Shown in pieces: positions 10,271-20,745 of a stretch of 64,000 nt of DNA. The stretch is from Stenopsyche tienmushanensis. Lineage: Eukaryota; Arthropoda; Insecta; Trichoptera; Stenopsychidae. The translations under genes and the position numbers were made by a program. The DNA is taken from positions 1,488,001 through 1,552,000 of the forward strand of contig WACJ01000523.1 of assembly GCA_008973525.1 (NCBI GenBank), in the 5' to 3' direction. The notes under the pieces were generated by a model, which was not told the DNA's origin, searched no databases, and worked only from the letters and a program-made list of their open reading frames with translations. The stretch's first letter is position 1, and every line of letters starts with the position of its first letter.

Positions 10271-13200
10271 ATGTCATCAGAAAACGTGCTTACAAATTAT
10301 CCACAAATATTTTCAAAGGATGGACAGCGTATTTATCGGGTAACTGATAGTTTTATAAATATTTTAAAACACTCTGTGTGATGGAATACTAACGTTAAAG
10401 TTCTTTCTAGGGATGATAGTATACAATTTGTCAACATTTTATGTATGACAGGGGAGTCTTTTGCTACGTTTCATGCATAGACCCTGTGTCCTCGAAATAG
10501 ATTTGCAAACAAATGAGAAATATCAACGTCTAAATTCGATAAACAAAAAAACTAAAAACCATTTTGTTCTTAGTTTAGTTTTAAAAAGTTTTCTAGATTA
10601 TACCCTTTCCAACGATATGCTACATGTCATACAAATCATTCAACAAGTCGTTAATCTTGAAAACTCAGAGGTGGTCAATTTGTTCAAATTGACCACCTCT
10701 GCTTTGTATGCACGATCAACACCTATTTCTTATTTCAGATGTAGTTGTCTGAAGTAGCATTTCCTCTTTCATTTTTGCAAAGGCAGCGCTTATTACATTA
10801 ATTAGGATTTATTTATCTGGGGATGTGCCCTATTCCGTGGCTCGCACGGTATCCAGACCTGACACCACTGGATTTCTTTGTCTGGAAACGTGCCATATTC
10901 CGTGACTCACGCGATCTCCAGACCTGACACCACTGGATTTCTTTGCCTTGCGACGTGCCCTATTCCGTGGCTCGCACAGTCTCCAATTATGCACTACATA
11001 ATTATGGAAGTTTTTATCGTAACAAAAATATTTTCAGATTGGCGAAAGCGCTTCTGGATATCCAAAAAGAATTGAAGTCCAAGATTATAAAACGATTCGA
11101 AATAAATGCCTAGCTGAAGGAATTTTGTTTGAAGATAACGTTTTTCCAACGTACAAGATAAGGATCAACAAAGAAAATGACGAAGAAGTTCAATGGAAAA
11201 GGCCGAAAGTATATTATTTTTTCATGCAACAAGCAATATTTTTCGATGCTAATACTGTATAGTTAATTTGCACATTTTAAACAGGAGATTGTCCCGTCTC
11301 CAAAAATATACGCTGGGTCATATAGCAGATTCGATATAATACAAGGAAATATTGGAGATTGCTGGTTCCTTGGGATTGTAAACATTTTGGCGCAAAATAA
11401 AAAGTATTATCTACTTGCCATTTGCAGTTTTTAAGAATCCACGAATTTAATTGCACAATCATGTCCATTTTTGTGTTCTTAGGGTGTTGAGCAAGGTTAT
11501 TCCGGGTGGCCAGAGTTTCACTAAAAACTATGCTGGTATTTTCCGGTTTAGGTAAAATCTTTTTTTTTTCTTGTTATTCATATAATAATTGGATATTTTC
11601 ATGTGTAATATGTTTCCTTTTTAAGATTTTGGCAATATGGAAAATGGGTAGAGGTGGTGATAGATGATCGTCTTCCTACGTCGAAAGGAATGTTGCATTT
11701 TGCTCGCTCGGGGCGAAAAGACGTATTTTGGAGCGCCCTCCTTGAAAAGGCTTATGCTAAGTAAAATACGTTTTAATACCGATTTATTAAATGATAAATT
11801 TGGAATATTGAACCAATTCATTTTTTCAGATTACATGGAAGCTACTACAACCTCAATGGAGGGCTTCCTTCCGAAGCGCTGATAGATTTTACTGGAGGAC
11901 TGTGTGAAACCTTTAAATTTAAATCCCTGCCAGATAATTTTTTTTCGACGCTCCTACAAAGTTTTCAACGCCAATCTTTAATAAGTGCAAGTCATGCGGT
12001 ACTATGAATGATTTTTTTGCATTTTTGACATGGTTTTTCATAGCGAATATATGTTTTAAAAAAAGGGGTTTTGTCTATTTTTGGGGTCGATGGACGTCCC
12101 GATCGTTGCTCGTCTTCAAACAACTCATTCTCGTTTTTAAATTACTCATATCATTTGTAAACAGTCTTCAGAGTTACCGTATTATTACCATAAACCGATT
12201 TTAACATTTCATGAGCTTCTTTGGCACTTTTTTGCCGCACTAGCGCGTTGTCCGAAGTCCATACTGCGCGACAGACGCGATAAACACGACCTCACTCTAC
12301 CAGCTATGGAGGCTGACTAGCTAGTTAGTCTGACATTATGAACCTCAAACTCCAAAAAAGAATGGTCAAATGATACACGTAGTTAGCTCTTCTGTATGGC
12401 TGTGAAACATGGAATCTGAAAGTGAACATTATGAACTGGCAGTGTGGATACACAGAAGAATGCTTTGTATATCCTGAGCTGATATGATTATTAACACAGA
12501 CGTACTTGGAAGAGCCGGAACCAAGAGAGAGCTGTTGACAAAAATCAAATGAAGGAAGATATAATATCTGGGTCACATGTTGCCAGGAAATAAATATCAT
12601 CTTCTCCGATTGATAGTGGAAGACAAGGTAGAGGGAAGACAGCAAGCAGATGAGCTGGCAACATTAGAGACTGGATCGGAATAAGGAGACTGGACGAACT
12701 ATTCCCGGCATCGCAGGACAGAGAGTTCGAGTGCCGGGGGGGCGGTACATTGTCTAATAACAATCATATTTTTCTTCTTTTAGCTATAGAATTTTGAATT
12801 TTTTTCACTTCTGTTATGAACTGGTCTTGATCAGCATTGTATATAAATTCTTCTACAATTTCAAAAAATTCTTTACAAATAATTTCATTATTTTTTATAT
12901 TTTTATTATAGGGTGGTTTCATAAATTATTTGGACGATTATTTGATCGACGAAGTGAATCTTTTGAACGAAAACAAAATCATAACGGTGAACAATAAAAA
13001 CGAAAGCAACGAGGATGACGTCAACGCGGTTGAAGACGACGACGTGGAAGAAGACGACGTTGAAGTGGAAATTGAAAGAATTCATGATACAGATCATATC
13101 ACCAACATAAAGCATCATTCCCGTGTAAACGAAAAAGGCTTGGTTGAATGGCACATTTATGCAATTACACACGTTTGCTATTTATTCAGAGAAAAACTGG

Positions 13201-16197
13201 GAAAACAAGAGAAAGTTCCTCTTCTGAGACTGCTAAATCCGTGGGGAGGAAAAACAGAATTTATCGGCAAATGGAGCGATAAGTATACAGATTCAACTAA
13301 TCCGCGGTCTAATTGTTGCATTTTTGTAGTGTAAAATTTTATTTAATGATGTGATTTTTTAGTTCTCCCGAATGGGATACTGTTTCTCAATTAGAGAAGG
13401 AAAATATAAATTTTCATGCAAGGGAAGAAGGAGAATTCTGGATGGAATATGATGAATTTATCGAAAATGTTTATAAGTAAGTTTATTAGCTATATTTTTT
13501 ATCTACACATCCACATCCAACTCCCCCGGACTCCAGAAAAAGCTTGGTGCGGAACACCCGGACTGTAAAGTGTTAGCCCTTTGAGTAGTGAGCAAATTTT
13601 AAATCATCATAAACTTAAATGTTATATTCGTATGCCTTCCACTTATTATATTATCAAAAATAAACAATACACTTTAAATCGATTCGAATCGTACGATGTA
13701 CGCCAATACTATTTCCGTCTCTGTCTCCCATTCACAATCTTCGACCTGCAAGATACGTCTCTGTTTCTTTCCAAGCTCAACGTGCAAGACACTCTCCATC
13801 TTTGTCTGTCTCTGAAGTCAACGTGTAAGAATGCTCTTTATGAATCACTGGAATTCGGACACAACATTGTGTCTAACCTCTTCGATGGGTTAATAGGCAT
13901 TAAACAAAAAAATATTTGCTATACTATTATTATTTTATTATGAATGTATTAAAACAAGCAATGTATATTTTACAGCGTGAATATTTGCCATTGGGATTTC
14001 GGGAACGTCATTGGTCCTGAAATGGTCATAAGCAAGGAAAATAAGAAAGTACTCAAAGACAAATCATGGGAGGTGAGGGTTTTTGAAGGACAGTGGATTA
14101 CAGGTAAATATAACGAGATTGTCTGTGAATTGAATTAGCATAAATTTGAAAGAAATAGGTCAATAAAGACATCTTAATTAATTTTTGAGCCGAATATCAA
14201 TTTCAAGTCATTGCACACAGGGTATGATGAATTATTTCAGACTAGGGTATTTTAATTGTATAGTTAACACATTCCCGTCGGGCTACGCACAGCATTGTCC
14301 TTCGCCTGATGCGCTAATATTTGCCGAAAAATTGCTATGTTAGTATGAATGCTTTAAGCTTTTATCTAGTATGTTTCCCCAAAATGTTAAGGACATCTCG
14401 ACGGGCGACTAAGAATAGTTACGCAGTCGACCAGTCGACCAGTCAACGGTGGTCGCCAATTTGGCCGCTCCTGTCCTATACTTTTTGTGTTATTCATTTA
14501 TAAAATAAGGCAGTGTCCCTGTTGTACTCTGTACATGTACAAGATGAATAGACTGAATGTTAATATCCTCTGAATGAATGAACTGCGCTGGACTGGCTTT
14601 GGAGCTTTTCAACATGAAACGGGAAATCTATACTACTCTGGAAGCAACTCGCAAGAACCGCTGAAATGGAGTTGCAGTATTAGCCGCAACTGAATATATG
14701 CTAAAAACAATACCAAAGAAAAAAATCAGCAAGAGAATTGAGAGGTAGCAAAACTGGAATCTATAACCAAAAAAAAGAGTAACACAGGAGCTAAACGCTG
14801 ATGAAACTGTTCATACACATTGGGATCATTTGAAGTCAGATGTCTGTTCTAATAATTTAAAGGCCGAAAAAAGTGCTAAAAAGAAAAACTGGATGACTGG
14901 AAATGGAAATATCTGGGACAACAAGGAAGACTACACCAGCATGCTCGATTGACGATTCCAATAAACTAATACTGGATGAAAAATAAATTAACCATATGAA
15001 CCTCAAACTCCGACTAAGAATGGTCAAATGCTACATGCGGTCAGCTCTTCTGCGTGGCTGTGAAACATGGAATCTAAAAGTGGACATTATGAACCAAGAA
15101 GAATGCTTCGACACGATCAGACGCACTCAGGAGAGCTGGAACCAAGAGAGAGCCGCTGATAAAAATATAAAGGAGGAATATATTATATCTTAGCTCACAT
15201 ATTATAATCCCACTTCTGACACCAATGTTACATAGGAGCGAGGGCGCTCTCGGGGCAAAGCTCACGGCTAGCTTCTTGCTCTCACGCGCTCGTCGGGGTG
15301 GCCGCAATGACGCACGGGTCGGTGGGCGGGAAGACTCTCTTCTCTGTGCGACTTTTTATTCAGCATTACAGAGAGAGATCTGGCTGCGAGAAGGACGTCC
15401 TCCCGTAGCCAAGGCCAATCGATGGCTCTTCCCGACTCCCGCCTCCTGCGCGTCGGCCTTCACTGTTCGCCATGCTCATCAAACGCTAAGGAAAAAGGCC
15501 TTCACTAGAATGAACACCAACGTCAGGGGGACCTGACATGGCACAGAAAGAAGAAGTGTACTTTGGAAATATAGGCTGCTTTAATTTTAAGACTAAGATT
15601 AACTGATGTTTCTTATAAATGATAAATTACTAAAGATAATTATTGATTTTTATAAAGATGAACATGGCGAAAATGTTGAAAAATATTTGGCTCGCAGTCC
15701 ACAATACAGACTGGAATTAGTTGATCCGGATGAAGAGGATGATGATCATTTATGCACTGTAAGTAGAAATCATTTTAATCAAGCAAACATCAATCCATAT
15801 GAGGAGCCAATAGCTCGTATGGCATATTATTTTTATTTTTTTTTCAACAGCTTATTGTTGGATTGCAATCAAAGTACTTACGGTTAAAAGATGACCGTTT
15901 CTTCCTGTTCGATTTTGAACTTTACCAAATAAAATCCGATGAACCATCTCCTCTTTTGGAAAGCTTCTTTTTAGCAAATAAACCAATCGACAGAAAAATA
16001 AACTACATGTCGTCGAGAGAATACACCATTCGGTAAATTAATAATGAAAAACATTACATACGAGATGCATTCACTGTATATTAACAATTATCTCTTGATT
16101 TAGCTTCAAATTGCCACCTGGAAACTACTGCATTATTCCTAAGGCCATGCAATCTGGTGCAGTTGGAGAATTTTACTTAAGAGTGATCACAGAGTAA
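10271..16197 (+). CDS. Calpain-type cysteine protease lacking EF hands, 12 exons, 573 aa
   Basis: Exons: 10271-10339, 11038-11208, 11285-11403, 11483-11551, 11626-11760, 11830-11998, 12912-13282, 13363-13476, 13976-14103, 15658-15758, 15851-16032, 16104-16197. All phases agree. Calpains cut proteins at limited sites in a Ca2+-dependent way in the cytosol. Catalytic Cys106 lies in [11 protein letters not shown], His325 in WHIYAIT and Asn353 in [19 protein letters not shown] and DFTGGL are family blocks. Domain III includes [10 protein letters not shown] and [13 protein letters not shown]. The usual GHAY motif is WHIY here. An acidic stretch of roughly 60 residues (about 255-315) precedes the His. 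The protein ends FYLRVITE and stop, with no penta-EF-hand domain, so it is an atypical calpain. AATAAA follows the stop at 16204. The acceptor of exon 10 is weak. Introns 6 and 9 hold LINE debris. Confidence 0.93.
10666..10701. repeat. 36-bp near-perfect palindrome in calpain intron 1
   Basis: Two 16-bp arms beginning CAGAGGTGGTCAATTT face each other across a 4-base GTTC spacer, with no mismatch. A half copy (TTGTTCAAATTGGCCACCTCC) occurs near 16600. Confidence 0.85.
10812..10985 (+). repeat. Tandem fragments of a Tc1/mariner transposase segment
   Basis: The sequence around TATTCCGTGGCTCGCAC and GACCTGACACCACTGGATTTC recurs about two and a half times. Translated pieces read [14 protein letters not shown], like the catalytic PDLAPxDFFL region of mariner-type transposases, but are broken by stops. 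Confidence 0.55.
12330..12745 (+). mobile_element. LINE 3' end (reverse transcriptase C-terminus) in calpain intron 6
   Basis: The broken translation resembles the C-terminal region of LINE polyproteins: a [13 protein letters not shown] block, RRM-like remains, and a [22 protein letters not shown] block. A second copy of the first half lies at 14990-15190 in intron 9 ([19 protein letters not shown]). Both are dead. Confidence 0.65.
13577..13889. mobile_element. TTAA-family MITE in calpain intron 8
   Basis: The left end is CCCTTTGAGTAGTGAGC after TTAG; the right side is GATGGG followed by TTAA at 13890-13893. It shares the ATGTTATATTCGTATGC block with the copies at 6778 and 22217. Confidence 0.6.
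14580..15200 (+). mobile_element. LINE fragments in calpain intron 9
   Basis: Stretches similar to the LINE at 12330, including TGTGAAACATGGAATCTAAA and ACCAAGAGAGAGCCGCTGAT, with many stops. The upstream part (14580-14960) has purine-rich coding-like remains of the same kind. Confidence 0.5.
15227..15538. mobile_element. Possible solo LTR, GC-rich
   Basis: A GC-rich block in an AT-rich intron begins TGTTACATAGGAG and ends GGGACCTGACA, the TG...CA form of LTRs. No clear 5-bp target duplication was found, so the call is tentative. Confidence 0.35.
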
Positions 16198-16361
16198 CTG
16201 TGTAATAAAATAATACATTTTTTTAATTGTTATTTATAATAATAAAACATTTTTTTATTGGGATCGAGTGACAAATAAAAATATTTTTATGAAGGATGAA
16301 TAAATACTAATTCAACATATTATTATTATATGTTTACTTACATGTTCTTCCTTTTCCAATT

Positions 16362-16440
16362 ACAGTAAATCCTCCTATAGCATCGAGATAGGGACCGCGC
16401 TATAGAAAGTGAGTCACCCATACAAAATTTAACAAATAAA
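16362..16440. mobile_element. Fragment of the pogo-like MITE
   Basis: ACAGTAAATCCTCCTATAGC followed by ATCGAGATAGGGACCGCGC matches the ends and interior of the MITE at 5373-5570. The right end is absent. Confidence 0.5.
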
Positions 16441-16699
16441 ATAACAAAATTTAACTTAATTTAAAAAATATTTGCTATATCATTCAATAAGTTGTTAAAA
16501 TTGAAGAGTTACCAGTTTCCCAGGGTCAGGGTTAAGAAAATACCTTTTATGTTTATTTATTTATTTTTTTAATTTTATTTAATTTATTTACAAAATTTGT
16601 TCAAATTGGCCACCTCCATTCGTATCAATTTATTTTTTAAGGTTAACTAATACTATTATAAATGTAATGTATTAAACAATATTTTAAAAAAAGCCGACG

Positions 16700-17130
16700 C
16701 TAAGTTGCTTTCGTAAACGTACAGATCATAGAAATTCAGCAAATAGCCCTAAATGTGACCATAAAGTCTGTGTGTCCATTCGGTCCACTTTTCAGACCGC
16801 TGATATGACGATTAAGCGTTTCGCAATCGGATGCCATACCTAAACATGTCTACAAAACGATTACAAATTCTCATTACGAAACGAAGTTGTCCAAAGAAGA
16901 CTGATCGGATGGATTGTTTAAATTTTTCAATGTTTAAGCAATAACGAAGTAAAAAGGAATCAGATAACTTAGTATAAATTATAAAAACAGACAAAGTCAA
17001 TCAGTATTGGTTCATGTAAAGTAGAATGGCCAAGTAAAATAAAAACCAAGTGCAACTCGACCGGGTCGTTGTTCTGCGTTTTGCGCCCCAAACCCAGTTG
17101 CGCCCGTGGCGGGCGCCTGCTTTACATAAT
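16700..17130. mobile_element. hAT-like repeat, inverted copy
   Basis: This is the reverse orientation of the family at 8213: GTCCACTTTTCAGACCGCTGA, CGAAGTTGTCCAAAGAAGA and, further right, GACCGGGTCGTTGTTCTGCG with GGCGGGCGCCTGCTTT. The terminal CAGGGCCGTAAC end is missing. Confidence 0.6.
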
Positions 17131-18164
17131 GACAAATATAATGCGACCAATTTCTGCAGCTCTGCTTACTCCGTGACTTTTTTTAATGATCTCCTGAGCA
17201 TAATCGATATTGATGTTAGATTATCTTGTTTTGAATGTCGTTTTTAAAATATGATTTTTCTAAATTTTATCAAAAACAATGCGATAGTATGCACCAATGT
17301 GTTGCGAATTGCGTTTATAGATAACACGCATCTAATGCACCAAGATGCGTCCTTTAAGAAATTCATTTAGCGTGCAAACCCGTACGAATTTTGGCGCAAT
17401 TGTGGTGCACACGAGCGTGATTTCCTGTGCAGTCCGTCATAGATGCTAGTAAACCATGCAGAAGAAACCACGCTCGTATGCACAGGGCTTTATGCAGTTA
17501 CTTTCATATCTAACTCCTTTTTTCAGATTTCTTTCGCTGAATAAAAGGAGTTAAAAAACATAAAGAGATTTTTGATGTCATCTACGCGGTTATCATTAAT
17601 TCCACGACGGGATTAAAATTTTAACGATTCACGATAACGAAACGAAGATTAAATTCAACATGTGATAAAATGACATTCAAAACAGGATTATCTAATATGG
17701 CCAATAATCATTTATCGATCACATCTCGATGATCAATTCATTTTTAGGGCTCTCGAATTCTTGGAGCGTTTTGGCGTCCGCCTTAAAATACAGATAAAAT
17801 TGCGTCGTTAGCTTCATCGAAGGTTTTGAAATACTCAACACTCAGGGACCCGTTTCCGCGGTGCCGCGGAAATATTCGTAAGCGATCAACACCCGAGCCG
17901 CGCGAACGCGGGTTGGCACATCACAATATATAATCTACTCGATGTAAGAACTCAATTCTCATAAGTCTGATAGCAATGAATGCTTTGTTTGTTTTATTTT
18001 TTGTCCTTTATCGTATGCGTATTTTCGAATCATTTCATACAAACTTTTCCATGATTCGGGAGACTTAATAGAAATATATCTTTTTGCGTTGCCTCTTCGG
18101 GCAAAAATATAAATTAATCACCGTTTTATCAACTCGATAGATTTATTTTTGAGCTGATTATTAT
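17131..18164. other. Gene-free stretch with hairpin sequences
   Basis: No gene seen. Inverted arms lie at 17405-17419 and 17469-17483 (GTGCACACGAGCGTG against its inverse, 14 of 15). A short perfect stem TTTCCGCGG / CCGCGGAAA lies near 17850. Confidence 0.5.
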
Positions 18165-18305
18165 TTTATCAAATTAGCATTAATAAGAAAAAAAGTATGA
18201 GCATTTTTGTGAAAATCGCACAGAATCGAAATTCGCTAGATATGTGCGAGATAAGGTGATATCGCTCGAGCGGTTCTGAGTGTTAAGATGTCAATCGAAA
18301 CATAC

Positions 18306-18930
18306 CTCAGTTCTTCTTCTTAGATTTTCCATAATATCCTCTTTGTGTTCCTTTAGTTTTCTTAAATCCGTTTTGAGGAATTCAATCGTACGTTCTAATA
18401 TTTCTGTGACACAAATGTACAGTGAACTGAAAGTAAAATAAATAGAGTTTATAAAAAGGGTACAAAAAAAAAATACGTTTTAAAACCCTAGATCACTAAG
18501 CATATTTTCTAGTTACACTGGCATTACATTTTACATGACGACGATTGACGTGCATATGCAGTGAATATGCGTTGGTAATTAATTTACTTATTTAGAAAGG
18601 TACTGAGCGGGGCGGGGAAGATTCAGGAACATTAATAGCCTGTGAGACTAATGATTAGTGATCTAAGTTTAAAAGTAATAAAAATATAGAGCATATCGAA
18701 ATATAATTTAAAAAGGCTCACCAACATGTAAGAAGAATTCCCAAAAAAGATTCCGTGGAAAGATAACTCGCAGACCATATCACCAGAAGAATTATAGAAA
18801 AAGGAATAAAAAATTTTACAGAGAAATTGTTTTTGAATTTTTCTCTATTCCCTTTTTCTTTTTCTACATTCGCTGTTAAAATGTCAATTTCTGCGTTTAT
18901 TTTACGCGGGTCTCTTGGACGAGCGTAGTT
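18306..18930 (-). CDS. Two-helix membrane protein, copy 2 (partial model, two exons)
   Basis: Minus-strand exons 18930-18722 (209 nt) and 18426-18306 (121 nt) join in phase (TG + T gives Cys) and are open throughout. The first reads NYARPRDPRKINAEIDIL, a charged helical stretch, then FFIPFSIILLVIWSASYLS. The junction reads FLGILLTCC then SLYICVTEILERTIEFL, followed by a charged KEHKEDIMENLRRRTE. The sequence therefore predicts coiled coil, hydrophobic hairpin, coiled coil. Acceptors are TTTTTTAG and TTACTTTCAG; donors are GTGAGC and GTATGT. The protein family is not recognised. Upstream and downstream exons were not identified, so start and end are unknown. Copy 1 at 5199-5803 is frameshifted, which makes this the better candidate for a working gene. 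Confidence 0.5.
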
Positions 18931-19092
18931 CTAAAAAAGGCAACGGATCTTATTAGAAACAAAACGAAACAAAACCAATTGATTGCGATACCCGTCGACG
19001 GAACTCACTTATCGCACTCGATTGGTTAAGTATGTATCTAATAGGGATTTTGTGTTGAGACGTCCCGGGATTTTCGGGCTCTTTTGTTGTAT

Positions 19093-19131
19093 CGAGTCCC
19101 GGGACTTTCAACGAAAAAGTCCCGGGACTCG
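19093..19131. repeat. 39-bp inverted repeat of CCCGGG palindromes
   Basis: Arms 19093-19108 and 19116-19131 are perfect complements (CGAGTCCCGGGACTTT and its inverse) across 7 bases. Each arm itself contains the palindrome AGTCCCGGGACT. It ends 4 bp before the transposon at 19136. Confidence 0.8.
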
Positions 19132-19269
19132 GAAGCAGTGGCGTAGCTAGATAACCAAAGGCCCTGGGGCAAATTAAAAAATGGGGCCCCACTGCTATGT
19201 AAACTGATTAGGTTTTATCAAATAAAAATATGAAATATACAAATACTTTAAAAATGCTAAGCTACTTAA

Positions 19270-20745
19270 CGCTTTCGCGCGCGCACATCGTCAATCTCTT
19301 CGTCGCTGCAGCACATGAGTGCAAATAAACCTCGCTCAACCTAAACCTCGCGCCGGATTAGTCCTATGCCTACCGCGCTCCCAGACACAAAAACAAACCA
19401 TTTACAAAACATGGATCCAAAACATAGAGGAAGATTATTTGACAACGAGCCTAGAGGAACCAAAATTGATGCTAGTGTACTTAAATTGATGAATCCATTT
19501 CTCCACAAAGGTCATCATGTTTTTATGGTCAATTTTTATAATAATATATTAATATCTACTAAATTATTAGAAAAAAATACGCATACAACAGGAACATTAC
19601 GTGCAAATAGAAAAGGAAATCCAGTAGAAATAACAAAGAAGAAAATTAAAAGGGGAGAACACATATGGTTAAGAAAAAATAATATATACAAAATGGCACG
19701 ATACTAGAGATGTATAAAGCATCACAACCAAATATCACTCGCAACTCATCGAAAAAACGAATAGATATGGAGTCGTAAAAATAAATCCCATTGAAATTGT
19801 GGAATACAACAAATTTATGGGTGGTGTCGATAGGTCAGACCAACTCATATCATATTATTCTTGCCACCGAAAAACAATTCGGTGGTATAAAAAAATAATA
19901 TTCCATCTGTTAGACATGTCAGTATTTAATGCGTGGATTTTGTACCGCATTAAAATGGAAAAGGCGATAAGTTTTCTACAATTTAGAGACAATTTAATAG
20001 AATCCTTTTTAGGTATTGCCCATATAACAGATAGTACAGCGTTGTAACTATCACACCTACTCTAACAATAAGCAATACTAGTCATTTTTTGGAAAAAAGT
20101 CCTATTCCAAAAAATTATAAAAATATGTTATTTGCGCTGCAGGTGGTGTTCAAAAAATAATAAACGCACTGACACTTCATGGAGATGCCAAACCTGTCCA
20201 AAAAATCCTGCTCTATGTATGGGGAAATTGCTTTTCTTATTTTCATAATGAATCTTTTTTTTTGTTATACTATTTTTTGTGAATTTTTCTTTTGAAAATT
20301 TTATTTTTTTTGTATTTTTTTTTAATAAATTTATAAAATTGTTGTTAAAAAAAATAAAAATGTTGAGAACAAGTGCTTTCGACTCCCATTACTCTGATAC
20401 AGAATGATCGACCTTTCATTGTGTGTATTAGCGATGCTTTAAATAGTTTTATTATTAAAAAAATACAATTGTTGAAAATCACTGAAAAGTGTAAATAATA
20501 CATTAAAAAAACGTGTAGATCGATTTACCTGATGATAAATGTTTCGACGGCAATAAAAGTGCGGTCTTATCGCTGGAATGTTATCACCAAAAACGATTAG
20601 TGAAGTGAAGAGGCAAACACGAGAGAGAATAACTGACTCATTGTGTCTTCTGGCGATGGCTTAAGCACTAATACGTATTCATGAATGTCGTCGGCAATCG
20701 GATTCACGGAAACGAACTAAAATGACGATGCCGCGCGCGAAAGCG
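19270..20745 (+). mobile_element. piggyBac-like element nested in the outer transposon
   Basis: TTAA at 19266-19269 and 20746-20749 flanks inverted ends CGCTTTCGCGCGCG / CGCGCGCGAAAGCG. The interior carries a decayed piggyBac transposase (19366-20047). Confidence 0.9.
19366..20047 (+). pseudogene. Decayed piggyBac-type transposase
   Basis: Two open segments in different frames: one with FLHKGHHVFMVNFYNN, TTGTLRANRKGNP and KRGEHIWLRK, the other with YNKFMGGVDRSDQLISYY and FHLLDMSVFNAWILY. These are hallmarks of the second half of piggyBac transposase. The N-terminal half, with the first catalytic aspartates, is missing, and frameshifts separate the two parts at about 19707-19799. It is not functional. 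Confidence 0.9.
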
